Assembly (NCBI RefSeq): GCF_907164915.1
Contig: NC_061863.1
Location: 28,801,258 to 28,865,257, forward strand
Reading direction: 5' to 3'
DNA from: Impatiens glandulifera
Taxonomy: Eukaryota; Streptophyta; Magnoliopsida; Ericales; Balsaminaceae
DNA length: 64,000 nucleotides
In this document: positions 45,623-58,870 of the stretch, piece after piece
Layout: each line of letters starts with the position of its first letter
Numbering within the stretch: position 1 is the stretch's first letter
Made by a program: the position numbers and the translations under genes
Notes under the pieces: generated by a model
Database searches by the model: none
Seen by the model: only the letters and a program-made list of their open reading frames with translations
Told to the model about the DNA's origin: nothing

Positions 45623-45630
45623 CACTAGTG

Positions 45631-46165
45631 TAGAAAATTTATTTGGTACATTTTAAATGTAAGTCTGAAGTTGGTTCTCAAGTACTATACGGTCAGTTAC
45701 CGAAAAATTCTCTAGATAAAGTTCAGCAAGGTAGAGTATCTTACCAATATCAAATTGAGAAAACGAGTCATTTGGATCTAAACAAACAATGCAAGTAAGT
45801 ACCTCCGTAGTTGATTCCGAAAAACGATTGCTCATCTCTTGAATCATTGTATCAAGAACCTATTATAAAAAAACGAATAAAAAATGCTATTATAAAACAA
45901 TAAAATTCAATAGATTATTTGACCACGAGTGATGAAAATTAATACCTCACAAAACTTTCAACACGATAGTGATGAAAATTAGTAATCATTTGTCCATTAC
46001 GTCTGCTTCGACTACGAGTTCTCATATTTTTCCATATTCGGTATTGGGATCATATGCCGACTACAAAATGTGTTGACGTCGTCCAAATGTTTCTCCCATC
46101 CTCCCTCTCTAAATTTCTATAACTTATCTTTCATCGTCTTAATCAAGCTGACAGTTACTACCATA
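45631..46165 (-). pseudogene. hAT transposase, upstream part
   Basis: On minus the DNA starts with a degenerate block (DKL*KFREGGWEKHLDDV, then FCSRHMIPIPNMEKYEN). It continues with a TRSRSRRNGQMITNFHHYRV block, an intron-like gap (45859..45946, GT-AG) and a frame of about 64 residues (NRFSESTTEVLTCIVCLDPN, then LYLAELYLENFSVTDRIVLE). It stops directly at the CACTA border. The order matches TTF-type hAT transposases and continues at 21743 on the far side of the CACTA locus. A stop after DKL and a frame change near the intron show it was decaying. Confidence 0.75.
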
Positions 46166-47213
46166 TTTGATCATTTTGTTGTAAAGCAAGTGACAATTAA
46201 TTTGTGATCCCAACAAATATTTCATATAATATTATTATGGCCTTATCCGAACAAACTTTAGAAGTGTTTGATGATTTTTTTTATAAAAAGTTATAAAAAA
46301 TAAAATAATAAATTGTGATAATTTTGAGGGTGAAAATTATTATTTTTTTTTTGGCAAAATGTGATTTGATGTTTCATTAGTTTTGATTATTTAAATAATT
46401 AAAAAAATAATATTTTATTTTTAAATTTTCAAAAAACTCTTTTTTGTCCCATCATTTATTTAAAAATGAATGAAAAAAATTATATTTTTGATTAATTACT
46501 TCTAACAAATATCATTGATTTTGTTGATAAAATAAAAAAATTAGTAATAAATATTAATCATTAAATCGCTTAAAACATAGTTAGTTTTTTTTTATTAAAT
46601 TTAAATTTTAAATACAAAATAATATTTTAATAAATAACTCAATTTTTTTATCCAACAAGATATTTAAAAAAAATCCTAGATAAAAAAAAATCCTAAATAA
46701 GGCTTGTTAAGTAAATATTTTTATTTTAATATTTACCAAATTAATTTTCCAATCAATCACTTTTCATCAATCACATTATTAATTTTATTAACTAAAATAC
46801 AAAAATATCTTTTATTTTAAATTATTATTTTTTATTTTATTTATATATATCAATATTTTTTTAATATTACCTTCTTAAAATCATTACCCATCATTTCATT
46901 TTTCTATTTCTTAAATTTTTAAAAAAAGTCACGACCGAAGAACAGGACATCAATCAGCTACCATGTTTTATTTTATTTTTAATATTTTATTATTTAAAAA
47001 GTCAAACATTTAATATGTCTCTAGATATAAAAATACTCCCTTATCCTCACTTGCCACATGTCACTTAACAATAGGTGGAATATCATCTTTTCATTCACTT
47101 TAGGATTTCCATCTCCATCAACTCTTGCAAGCAAAATTTAGGACCAATCCAAACTTTTCACAAAAGTCACGGTCTTAAAGTTCTATTGCAACCCTAAATC
47201 CTTGCTAGCAATT
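46166..47213. other. AT-rich DNA within the hAT element
   Basis: No coding sequence recognised. Runs of A and T dominate (46300..46900). The last 30 bases form the right hAT end. Confidence 0.5.
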
Positions 47214-47221
47214 AGATAGGT

Positions 47222-47800
47222 CAATTTATAAATTGATGTAAATATTTATTTACTCTAATATATATATTAATATTAAACATAATTCTCAATCCAGCAAAAT
47301 CATTATATAGATTACTTATATAGTTAACAATGTCACGTATTTATAAAATTTGATAAGTAAAATATTAAATTTATATTGTTAACAATTTTACATATTTATA
47401 AAATTTGATATTGTAATTAAAATATAAAATCTTAATTGCATAATTGGTTAAAGTGTATACTTTACCATGTTCGATTGCAAATTCAAGATTTATATATATC
47501 ATTTCTAATATTATATTTTAAATTTATTCATTTCAATTTTATCAATAAAATTTGATATTGTAATTAAAATATAAAATCTTAATTGTATAATTGGTTAAAG
47601 TGTATACTTTATCATGTTAGGTTGTAAATTCAAGATTTATATATATTATTTTTAATATTATTTTTTAAATTTATTCATTTCAATTTTATCTATAAAGTCA
47701 ACCTAGAAACCGATATATATAAATTCTTTTATTTATATTTATATATATATAACTTTAACAAACCAATAAAAATCGAAATTAAACATCATTCTTTTATATA
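47222..47800 (+). repeat. Continuation of the AT-rich dispersed repeat
   Basis: TCAATTTATAAATTGATG at 47222 continues the repeat copy interrupted at 21244. A further pair of ~150-bp copies follows, with near-identical TTGGTTAAAGTGTATACTTT at 47442 and 47591 and TCGAAATTAAACATCATTCT near 47772, which matches the copy at 19750. Confidence 0.6.
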
Positions 47801-48004
47801 TATATATAAAATAGTTTTGAAATCAAAAAAAGGTTTTGAATAAAAAAAAAAGAATTTGACGGTTTTATTGATTTTTGAATCATAAATTGCATATAAGTTG
47901 GAGGATAATTGCCGTATGTTATTCTGTTAGAGGGTATATATGAATATCTTCTGTAAATGCAGGGTAAATTGGTAATATTTCCAATATTTAGGTCATAGTT
48001 TTTT

Positions 48005-48030
48005 AAACCCTAGAACCCAATATATATACT
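48005..48030 (+). promoter_or_regulatory. RH5 promoter: telo-box and TATA box
   Basis: AAACCCTA (48005..48012) lies just upstream of TATATATA (about 48021..48028), giving a leader of roughly 85 to 90 nt. Telo-boxes are common in plant ribosome-biogenesis and translation gene promoters, which fits a Dbp3-like helicase. Confidence 0.6.
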
Positions 48031-48139
48031 AATATACCTCCCTCCCCGCACAACTCTCTCCCCGAACAAGAGCAAACTCTATCAAAGCAAGAGCTGAAGC
48101 ATTCCCAATTCTCCTTTCAATCAAATCGTTACTTTAGGA

Positions 48140-51100
48140 ATGGGCAAGAGATTAGAAGAAGCACAGGTACTGGAATTTGAAGAAGTTCAAACTCTCCCAA
48201 AATCTGTGAATAAGAAGAAGAAAAAGGCAGATAATGGAGGGGAAGAGTTAACCACTGGGTCCGAAGAGATTACTAAGGTGAGTAAAAAGAAGAACAAGCA
48301 CAAAAGAGACAGAGAATCCGAGTCTATAACTGAAGAATTGGAAACTGGAAATCTTAATGCTTCAGTTGAGGTTGGGAAGAAAAAGAAAAATAAGAAAAGT
48401 TCCGAGGAGAAGAGTGAAGGCACGAGCTTAAGTGGGGAGCTCGTTGCTCCTAAGATCAAAGAGATAACTGGGGAAGAGGAGAGACGCAGTGATGGTAATA
48501 TAGTTGTATCCGGCAAGAGTATATCAGATACGAAGTATACTGCGTTGAAATCTTTTGCAGAATCTGGACTTCCAAAGGATGTGCTTGAATGCTGCAAGAC
48601 TTTTGATAGACCCTCACCAATTCAATCCCAGGCTTGGCCTTTCTTATTGAATGGCCGAGATTTTATTGGTATTGCTAAAACAGGATCAGGTATTTATGCG
48701 CTTTTGATTAGTATATCTTCCTTTGTTGGTTATCTCGTTATATGTTAATTTGATGTTTTGTTTACTGATCAGGTAAGACTTTGGCATTTGGAGTGCCGGC
48801 TATTATTCATATTCTTCACAAGAGGAAGAATCAAACATCTAAAAAGATTAATCCTCTTTGTCTTGTATTATCACCAACGAGGGAGCTGGCTCAACAGGTA
48901 AGCTGTTAATCATATGTTAAATTATTTGAAAAAGTGGTTAGTAATTCATTGATTAGTTATTGCTTAATATCTGTTTAATGCTTGCTATTTGGGTGAAGTT
49001 TTTGTGTCAATTTACATGAAAAAGATTTGAGATTATAGAAGTCCCCTTGAGATAGTTATTGGTCATTTCAATGATATAATATATTGTTAGCATGATCCGG
49101 GCATTGCATTGCGAATATATGTTTGCTTATTTTGTTTATTATGCCCAATGCATTACAAATCAACAACTGATAACATACTTTATAAGGGCTCCATTGTAAA
49201 AAATATTACCCGAGATTCAAATTTTCATAACTTGTGGGTTTTGAAAATTATATTTGAAACAAGTGTGTAGATGTTGAGGAAAGAATATCATTATGAATGG
49301 ATATAAGTGCGACTGGTAAAGGGAATATTAACGATAAGTTGAATTGGACAAATTACATGCTGATGTCTTTGCATAGAAAAAATGTTATGCCTGTTTATTA
49401 TAAGTATTTTAGTTTTGAAATCTTACCGCTTTGCACACTGCCATGCTCATCCAACTGCCTGAATTATCATTTCAGATCTCAGATGTCCTGTCTGATGCTG
49501 GACGGCATTGTGGTGTTAAATCAGTTTGTATTTATGGAGGAACTTCCAAGGGACCCCAGATATCTTCTCTGAAGTCTGGTGTTGTAAGATTGTTTTCTTT
49601 CTCTTTTAAATTTGGCATAGTTCTTAATTGATTTTATTATACTTTTTGATACCTTGTAGAAATTAGGGTTTTTTAGAATCAGCTGTAAGATGAGAAAAAA
49701 TGAAGAAATATTCATTAGATGAGAATGTAAATGCCCAAAACGGCTGGAAGATGAGAGAGAGATTAACATCAATATTTTCATATATGCCTATTGCAATACA
49801 AAATTGCACTATTTATAATAATTTTAATAAAATTCCAATTGCACTAGCAAAGTCCCACTCACTTAAAAACCCTAAATACAATCTAACATGCATCACTTTC
49901 TATATAGAATACCATTTTTCTCTGCTAAGAATACATTAATAATCTATGCAAGTTTACGAGTCTTAAACTAAGAGGCCGGGGTCTCAAGTTCGATCCTATA
50001 ACACTTTGATTGAAGTCGGAGGTCATGGCGGTGGGATGTTGTTCTAAAAAAAAATCTATGCAAATTTATGGTGTAATCTTGTTCTGGCAATATTGTGTTT
50101 CATGAATTTTTACTTTGCAGTAATATGTGTTTGAGGTGATCATGCTGAAATTGATGCCCCCTATACTATATATATGTCTGTTTAAATTGCAGTGTTATCT
50201 CCTTAAAAATTCTGGTCTTTGATATATTATTACACTATTCTTAGAAGCTGCAGTTGGAATATCTATATATTGATCCGTTTATTGATCGGTTGTTTGAAAT
50301 ATAATAAAATCATGTGAAGGAAGATTTCTCTATTTTTAGACATCTTTTGTTCTATTGATTGAATAGACAGTCCATATAATTTAAGGTTTTTGGAAATTGT
50401 TCTAGGAAATTATGTAGTTAGTTCTTGAAATTCCATGCAAAAATTCGAATATTGAGATCATTGATATCTTGCTCAGAATGCTTATATATTACTTCCTGAC
50501 ATATATTTTTTTCTTTCATTTTTTATCCCAAAGGATATTGTTATTGGAACTCCTGGACGCCTGAGGGACTTGATTGAGATGGGAGTGTGCTGCCTAAACG
50601 AAGTCAATTTTGTTGTGAGTATATCACTTTTTTATGTCTAAATGTGTATTCTGTCTGTCTATATTTTAAGACATGTTGTCTTTTTGCTTTGCACTATTTA
50701 CTATTATACATATCTTTATTTGGATTGTATTGGTTGATTAATTAAATAATAACGAAATTTTATAAATATACCTACAATACCGCAAACTCACTCTTTATGA
50801 AGACAAATAATTGAATTCCAATTTTTGATAAACATGGGCAAAAGACAGGAGGACTTTGTAAGGTGCTTACAACTATGTTTTGTACCCATACTATTGATAT
50901 TCCTTGTGGTTTATATCAAATATTATGCAGATTAATAAATTGATGTAGCTTTCAAAATATTCATAGGATGGGTTGTATGGTATGCCCAATGAAATCATGC
51001 CTTTTATACTTTGAACCATGGATATGGATTTTAGTTATTTTAGGTTGTATGGTTAAGACTTCAATCCACTCAAGCTGTAAATAAATAACAGTATCACATA

Positions 51101-54100
51101 GTTTGTTGAAGGATGAATGATATTGGTTGACAGCTGATCTGGCTGAAAGTCAATTTTCCTCTTTATAGACTACAAGATGAGGGTTAAGACTAGTTATTTT
51201 GGGCTGACATTATCTTTCCAGGTTCTAGATGAAGCTGATCGCATGCTTGACATGGGATTTGAGCCAGAGGTGCGTTCAATCTTGAGCCAGACCTGCACTG
51301 GTATGTTCCAAGTTATTCTTTTTGCTTTTTTTCATCTTCTTCTCCATTTTTGTATTTAAGTAATCATATTGCAAGAACATCCACAATGTATCTATTAGTT
51401 TGAAAATTTCTTGCATCTGATTGAATCAGATATAAGATAGTTATTATGGATAGAATCTGCCTTCTTTGTTTGACACTTTATTTTGGGTTTATAAGTTTCT
51501 GGAAAGATGTTGCTCCTAATATTTAAATCTATTCTATTCAATTTATCTAAATGTTTGGAGACAAACCCCATTTGGTAAGGGGGTACAAGAATAGGGTTAA
51601 CCATACAAGGTATAAATTGTATAGGCATATGCGAAAATGCTAGTGATATAGGCTAAATTTGTTTGGTAAATAGGGATACTGGGTATATAAATTTTTTATA
51701 TTGGTAGTATGTAGTAGAAATAAGAAAATAAAATAGTAGTAGGTACAACTTTTGAAATAGTTGTTGGAATTATTATACCGCCTCCATAGTGTTGTCCTTC
51801 ATGCCAAACACAGGTTTGGAGTTGAAAGTCACAGTAACATGTTGTGTTTGTGTTAGCAACTGAGTTATTCATTAATGAGTCACAGTAACATGTTGTGTTT
51901 GTGTTAGCAACTGAGTTATCCATTAATGTATGATTTTCTTTGCATTCTTAATTGCTGACATGATCTTGTTGAAGAACAATGGTGGGGCATGATTTGTATT
52001 GTGTCTTTTAAGTGGCTGAGAAATCATTAGTTGTAAACATGTGAAATCATTCATGAAATCTGACATTCTTGTTACATACAGCGCGCCAGGTAGTTATGTT
52101 TAGTGCTACATGGCCTCAAATAGTCCATCAATTAGCTCAAGAATTTATGGATGCTAATCCGGTTAAGGTACAAGTATTTATCATCTTTCATAACTATTAC
52201 CTAGAACTTGGGGATTCTCCTTAAACCAGAAAATATGTTCAACCTTAGGTGGTGGTTGGTTCAGAAGATTTGGCTGCCAATCATGATGTCATGCAGATTG
52301 TTGAGGTATCCTTATTAGTTGGTCATCCATTGGTTTGTTGACCATGTTAAACTGAAAACTTTACTAGATGTTTATTTTAATTTTTTTTACTTTGTAGGTT
52401 TTGGAAGATAGAGCTCGTGATGAGCGTCTCCTCAGTTTACTTGAAAAGTACCACAAGTCCCAAAGGTATCATTTCTTAAGCTTAATGTTTCTTTTCCTTT
52501 TAAATATTTTTGATATCATTGTTAAAAAAAAGACAAGTCTAGTGACTCCATTTGGAAATTTCTGTTTCTGGAACCCGTTGTTTCTAGATACTGAAACATT
52601 TGGAAATATCTTGATACAGGAACAAAAACAGTAAGTATTCCAAAATGGGGCCACTATGTTTGTACACTGTTAGTTTAGCCATGTAAAAGTATCGCTATAT
52701 CTCTTTTGTATATGCTATTTACAAATTCACGCTGTCATGTTTTTCAATGATATGGAGGCATTAATACAACTTTTGAGCTTTGTTCAAAAGGAAACAGAAA
52801 TTTATGTCGTTCACATAAAATCCATCGTCCCCAAGTTTCCTGATTTTGACATCTTCTTTGAGTTTGAGCTAGTTATTTTTCCTTCTGTGTGAACATGGTC
52901 TTATTTTTATTCCAATGTTTTTATTAGAAACCGAGTTCTGGTTTTTGTCTTGTACAAGAAGGAAGCTTCACGAGTGGAAAATATGCTTCAGAGAAGGTGA
53001 ATTTACTGATTTTAAATGTCTGATGTTCTCTTTCTCTCTCTATCTTAAATTTATAATATGTTTTTGATGTTCTAATGGAAAAACATAAATAATATGTTTG
53101 TTTCATTGAGTTCCAGGGGATGGAAATCAGTTTCAATACATGGTGACAAAGCCCAACATGCTCGCACTGAAGCGCTACATTTATTCAAAGAAGCAACCTG
53201 TCCTTTGTTGGTATGTATTTTTTCCACAGTTATATTATCATGCTGGTTCCACTAAAAAATGTTGATAACAAGAAGCTATTGGATTTGTTAATGTTGATAT
53301 CCATGATTGAAGCAATTATTATTCACAGTAAGTTCAACATACACTCTTTGCAATTTGCTGATACAAATTATTATTAGTACTTAAGCAGTTACTTTAACTA
53401 GGTTTGTCAAGCATGTAACATAAATTACCCATGGCTGGTGGACATAGGTTAATATTTTTTTTTATGTAAAAAGAAGACCTTGTTTTTACATATTTTTTCA
53501 TGCAAGCTCATTATCACCATCTTCAATAGTCAAGCATAATGTTGTACTTTTCCTTTCTTAACTCTTCATTTTGAAGTTAATATCTTGTCTAATTTGTGAC
53601 AGACCATTTTATGGATAATGCTAGATATTAATACTCTCAAGCAAATCAATTGTTCTAGCTCCATTTATCATTATGAAAAAGCATATATTTCATGAACTAT
53701 TTTAATTGGAACAAGTTTGCTCTCCTACTAATTGAAGACCAACATTTTTTATCACAATCTGTCACAAGATATGATTTGTTTTTCGTTTGGTATAAGAATT
53801 TTCTTGAATCATGATCCAAATTATTTTCTTGATTATGATCCATATTATAGTTTGACTTTTGGCTTCATCTGTTATAAAGATTTTTTTTTTCAAGATCAAA
53901 ATTTAAACTATTCTCTAGATCATGAAAAAAGTTTATTTTCTAATCATTGTGATTTTTGACAAACATTAGAAATCTAGATTTTTCAGGATAGTATTCCAAA
54001 TAAAAAAAATGCATGCCTATCCTATAAACATGTAGCATCCCAAGTATAAATATTTTATGTATGAATTTCAAAACTTAAATATGCACTATCTTACTAGAAT

Positions 54101-55742
54101 TGCAGATAAATTTTAATGAAAACAATCAGATAGTTTTAAGGGTGATTTTGGTTTTTGATTCTCTAAATGAAATATTGATGCAAAATTTGCATTTTCCCCC
54201 TATAATTATAATATATTCCTTGTCTGGAGTATATTTTACACAAATGATTATGGTTTTATATATGCCTGAGTATTATTAGGAAATAAATATCCTTATAATC
54301 AAATATGATGTACTTCTTAATTCTTCCTAGCTTTAATAAAACTAGTTAATCTGTATTTTATCTGAGAATTTTCAATGGACAAATCAAATGACAAATATAA
54401 ACACTTACTGTTTTTGTATTTCAATCTGTATTCAGATTAAAAAATAAAGTTTTGAATGTGTGACTTTAGTTTGCAAACATTTCTGTATTGGAAAACTTAT
54501 CCAGATACAAATACAAAATAATAAGTGTTTCCAAATGGGGCTGCATGGAAATTGATCTGAGTTGGTTATTCCTTGATTCAAGTTTAGACAATGGAAAGAA
54601 CTATGTAGAATTGGCTGAGAAGGAATGATTACATGGTCACAAGGATCCCATTTTCCACGTTACTTTCATCCCCTGGAATAAATAGTTTAGATAGTTAATC
54701 AGATTTGCATTTGCAGATAGCAACAGATGTGGCAGCTCGAGGATTAGACATTCCAGATGTTGAAGTTGTAATAAATTATAGTTTCCCCTTAACAACTGAG
54801 GATTATGTGCATAGAATTGGAAGGACAGGACGTGCTGGTAAGAAGGGTGTGGCCCACACATTTTTTATGAAGGAAAACAAGGTAATTTGCCACATTCTTT
54901 CTTGAATGATCTTGAGTCCCTTATATTTTTTTATGATGCTTTTTGAACAAGTAATATGGTTAATCATTTCAGGCTTTGGCTGGCGAATTAGTAAATATTC
55001 TCAGGGAGGCTAGCCAAGTAGTGCCAGATGCTCTTCTAAATTTTGGTACTCATGTCAAGAAGAAGGTATGCATTCTCTTATTCTTTTTCCCTCTTCCAGT
55101 CTTAAATTTGCAGTAAACACCATATCTCATTGTTTTTCTTTTCCTTCTTTGTTTTGTTTATGTTACTTTATCTAGGCCTTAGTTTCATGAATGATTAATT
55201 TAAATAACTTATTATCCATTTTTCAATTGCTTTTTAAATAAAATCTTTCAAATCATCAACAAAATTACTAAAATACCCTTCTTTTTATATATTAAAAATA
55301 TATATATAAACTACCTAAAGTCTAAATTTTTTGAAGGGTAGTAGTGGCAAATACCAAAGGTTCACATAAAATGGATGGATGTAGTGGGAAATTAACTTTG
55401 AAATCCCCAAAGATACTTTTAGGTTTAAATTCCCTTTTATATATGTATGATGTATTTTCCCTTGAGATGGGGATGGGGATGGATTAGGTGGTCCTCACTC
55501 CTAATTTCATTTTCTTGTGAATGCTGAATTAAAAATGTTATGTGTTAATGATGTTAGGACAAATATTTGATCCGGTCATCCTTGTTTTATGTTTGTGTTG
55601 AGAACTTTAATTGATTGCATTCATTAAATTCCAAATGATTGAAATGCAGGAATCAAAACTCTATGGAGCGCATTTTAAAGAGATTGGCCCAAATGCTCCG
55701 AAAGCTACAAAAATAACATTTGGCGACTCCGATGATGAATAA
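48140..55742 (+). CDS. RH5: DEAD-box ATP-dependent RNA helicase 5 (RH5/STRS1-like), 13 exons
   Basis: Coding exons: 48140..48689, 48773..48897, 49476..49583, 50534..50614, 51222..51300, 52082..52167, 52249..52305, 52398..52465, 52928..52996, 53117..53210, 54717..54881, 54973..55065, 55650..55742. All have GT-AG borders and consistent phase, totalling 1668 nt (555 residues). A Lys/Glu-rich N-terminal extension (nucleolar-type, about residues 1-140) is followed by the helicase core: Q motif [10 protein letters not shown], motif I AKTGSGKT (179-186), Ia PTRELAQQ (218-225), Ib GTPGR (266-270), II DEAD (291-294), III SAT (322-324), [11 protein letters not shown] (441-450), [10 protein letters not shown] (471-478). 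It ends TFGDSDDE. The product unwinds RNA, probably in 60S pre-rRNA processing as yeast Dbp3 does. The Arabidopsis homologue RH5/STRS1 also dampens stress responses. Intron 10 is the longest (1506 nt). No motif is damaged. Confidence 0.93.
49950..50045 (+). repeat. SINE-like fragment in RH5 intron 3
   Basis: The stretch TAAACTAAGAGGCCGGGGTCTC, shortened here to its core GAGGCCGGGGTCTC, is followed by AAGTTCGATCC, a good pol III B box. A plausible degenerate A box lies upstream. It is a probable fragment of a tRNA-derived SINE. Confidence 0.35.
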
Positions 55743-58724
55743 TGATGAGCTAAACTCTTTAGTCAGAATTTTGATGAACACCATATAGATTTATATTATT
55801 TATTAGTTTAATGTATTGGATTTCTTTTCATAATCTATCTCATTGTGTAATATACTGTGGCTTAACTTTGCTGCAAACTTTTTCAGAGTTGCAAAAAATA
55901 TCTCCAATTTTTGTGGTTTAGTTCACTGTCACCACTTTAGTTAATTTATTGGTTTAATTAGTTTTTTTTCCACATATTATTTATTAGTTTATTTGAGATT
56001 TTAATAACTTTTTTTTTTTTGCCTACTATGTGTTTCAAATGAGCGTATTGGATTATGTTAGATTATAGCTCGTCAACTTAATTTGATGTTGTAAATATTA
56101 CTTAGAATGATTATTGGTCATATTTTTCTAACTTGTGTAAAAAATTAAATCCAAATGATTTAAGAAATTTTTGAAACATTGAAAAGTTGAATTTGGACAA
56201 ACATTGATGATCAATTGTAAATTGTGTATACCTTTAAATGAACTAAATTTTAGACCGTGAGTAGATAACACATTTGTCTATAGATTTTCTTCACAAAAGT
56301 TTTCCTAAATTGCACTTTAAACGACCAAGCCATCCCATTTTTTGATTGACCAGAAAAATATGCCCCAGTCTGCCTACTGACCGACGCGGTTGAGGCAAGT
56401 GACCGAGCGAGCTTGCCCTGTGACCGAGAAAACGAAGGACATAGTCTTTTTCTAAGCAATCACGGCTCTTAAGACATGTTTGATTTTCCTTTTTTTTTTC
56501 ATCTTTCTCTTGTAAATACAAATAATAATCTATAAAATATAATAAAATGAAAATCCCGCATATCTTTATTTGAAAATTGATCTCGAAATTATAATTTTAA
56601 GTATTTGTTCGAATTTAGCTTTTGTTGTGAGTACACTTGCTATCCTTTCATTTTCATTTGAATCACATGTTACAAAATGCGAGGTGAAATCCTCTGCTAC
56701 AAAATGTTTGTCTATTCCCTCTCATAGGTGGGAGTATAAAGGTAATAATTTTAGACGAAAGATTAAGTCTCGGGGAGACTTAGAGTGGAGACTCGTAATA
56801 CGAGCACGAAAGACGTATCACCGATGTCTTTCTTATGTGTTACTAAACATCGAACTTAGTTGAAATATCTTTATTTGCGCATGCTGACGCAATATCATTA
56901 TTTCTCGGTTTTCATGAAAAAAAACAAGTGATGATTCTTAAAAATCAAAACTACCCTAAATTGAGCCTTATTTTTTATTTATATTTTTTTTATTTTTTTA
57001 CGAGACAACCTCCGAGGAGAGTTCAATCTTTGTTATTTTATGAGATTCGGGAGTAAAATAAGTTACGAGACATGAGAAATCAAAATGAAAATATTTGATT
57101 CTTAATCTTTACAAGGGTGTAAGATTTCCCTCATATTTAATTGAATTTTTATGTATGAGTGACCTATCTATGGGATGTAGTTTCATGGTTAATTGGCTAT
57201 CAAATACAATTCTTTAATGAAGATGGTAGAGAAACACCTTTGAATTAAAAAAATGGTTGATTCTTGTCAATGAAAAATCATCACCCGTCCACCCTATTAT
57301 TAACGGATTCAAGTGTTTATTCATCCCATTTAAAATGATATATCGAGATTAATAATCTATAAGTTCCTCTTTCCCGACCTCAATCTACTCTTTCCGGTCT
57401 ACAAAACCAAGAGTTTCCTAATTGCACCAAAAGATTGAAACAAATGAGCGAAGCGATTCGATAACCTAAAAATATCGCACTACCACTTTTCTAGACACTC
57501 ATCGCAGGTCCTCTCATAAAATGAGATGAGCAACCAAAATGAGTTCAATTAGGCTAACTTTGATTATAAAAGAGTTTTCACTCAGTTTTCTTTATGAAAA
57601 GCAAGAAAGAATATTGTTGCATAAAAAGACAAATAAATGTTCAACTTGAAACAGTGCATCGTTTAAGATATAGTCTTAAATCTTACTTGTTTCATCGTGT
57701 CCTTGATAATTTACCACAGGAGAGATCTTGATCTTCTTCACTTCAAAACGATAATTTGATCTCTAGACTATTGCTAACGTCCAAATCAACCCTCCAACTT
57801 TATATTCATCCAATTTTGGATATAAAGTTTTAATTTCTAATTTTTGGGAAATTTTTTAAAGCTTGTTTCGTTACTTTTATACCAAACAACCTTGTTTCTT
57901 CAATTAGAGCCACTAAATGATTTTAAAAAAATTTCAAAAATTCAGGAATGGTTAAAAATATTATTTTCAATAAAAATATTATTTTTGCATAAATTTGGGG
58001 TCGTTTGAAAAACGACTTATATTGGAATGCTCATATCTTGAGCTTCGTAGCCCGAAAAATTATGAAATTATCGCAGTAGACTCATTAAAATATTTTTAAC
58101 CTCTTTGGAAATTTTAAGAATTTTTGGAACATTTTCGAAAAAACACTCGTTTTAGGAGTCATATCGGATGTCTTAAAACCTCGAGAAGTTTTGTAATCGA
58201 GTGTGAAGTGTTTCTAAATATATGTTCGACATGCACAAGAACTCTAGAGATTTTCTAAATCTTTGGGAAAATTATTGATTTCAGTTATTGTGTACTTTGG
58301 GGATCCAATTCCCCTATTCATTTCTCCATCCACATTTTAGTATATTGGTGTCGTCATTTGCATGCAAGGATTCACGTCTATACCTACAAGCAAATTGGCA
58401 AATGCGATAGTTCACATTGTGGTTCACATGTGTGCCCAAGAAGTGCATTCGAGGTTCTATTTCATCTTCTTTAAGTTTAGGAAAACCTAACGAGAGTCAG
58501 AATCACCCTTGCACTAATTATATGGTATCTTGTTAAAATAGACTTAAGATGTGATAAATGAAAATCAAGAGAATTCTATTGGCTCAATGCCAACCTTTAT
58601 TAGAATCTAATTAGAGATATGATTATTCCTTCTGGATTATAGACAAAGTTAAGGCATACACAATCAAAAGAATTGTAAACTCAGAATGCAAACGTGTAAT
58701 ATACCTTTACAAACAAATGGCCAA
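55743..58724. other. Intergenic DNA downstream of RH5, no gene recognised
   Basis: The RH5 3' UTR probably ends around 55800-55900 (AATGTA and AATAT signals). The rest has short frames without family resemblance. 57000..58300 has the texture of decayed LTR DNA (GGGAGTAAAATAAGTTACGA, then CTCATATCTTGAGCTTCGTA), but no termini were found. Confidence 0.4.
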
Positions 58725-58827
58725 TTATATTTAGTAGAGACTATCCCACGAGCTTGGTGCATATGACATATCTATTGCGGCCCTTTCCTCGCGCGTAACC
58801 ATGTACCCGACCCTTAATCCGTGAATA

Positions 58828-58870
<43 letters not shown>

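Larger units (their letters stand above)
21744..45630. mobile_element. Composite CACTA (En/Spm) locus with nested retrotransposons
   Basis: The left terminus CACTAGTAAAAAAAGG (21744) and right terminus, inward CACTAGTGAAAAAGCG (45630), are CACTA-type inverted ends. Flanking triplets are TAA and TAG (2 of 3 match). Inside are hairpin arrays, a deletion-derivative gene remnant (22265..23248), a second and fuller gene set (29605..35790), and copia elements B and C. About 10.6 kb is CACTA DNA. Two leader exons, two copies of the TNPA-like gene start and two kinds of hairpin array point to two related CACTA copies whose inner termini are missing. Confidence 0.8.
21245..47213 (-). mobile_element. 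hAT (TTF/dimerisation type) element, split by the CACTA locus
   Basis: The left end reads TTAGTGGCGAATATAAAACC, like the ends of many plant hAT elements. The right end, read inward, is AATTGCTAGCAAGGATTTAG. The flanks are GGATAGGT (21237..21244) and AGATAGGT (47214..47221), an 8-bp duplication matching at 7 of 8. Removing the element and one flank copy restores the dispersed repeat on either side. Without the CACTA locus the hAT would be about 2.1 kb, with a degenerate transposase on minus (45631..46165 then 21743..21457). The terminal inverted repeats are only loosely similar, so the exact ends are less certain than the nesting. Confidence 0.65.

Noticed and set aside
53211..54716. Possible extra exon in the long RH5 intron 10
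   Set aside because: The flanking exons join in phase to give an uninterrupted helicase domain of normal length; frames inside the intron have no helicase resemblance.
56250..56521. Overlapping short minus-strand frames downstream of RH5
   Set aside because: No splice context, no conserved motif, and two different frames are open over the same stretch, as in chance frames.
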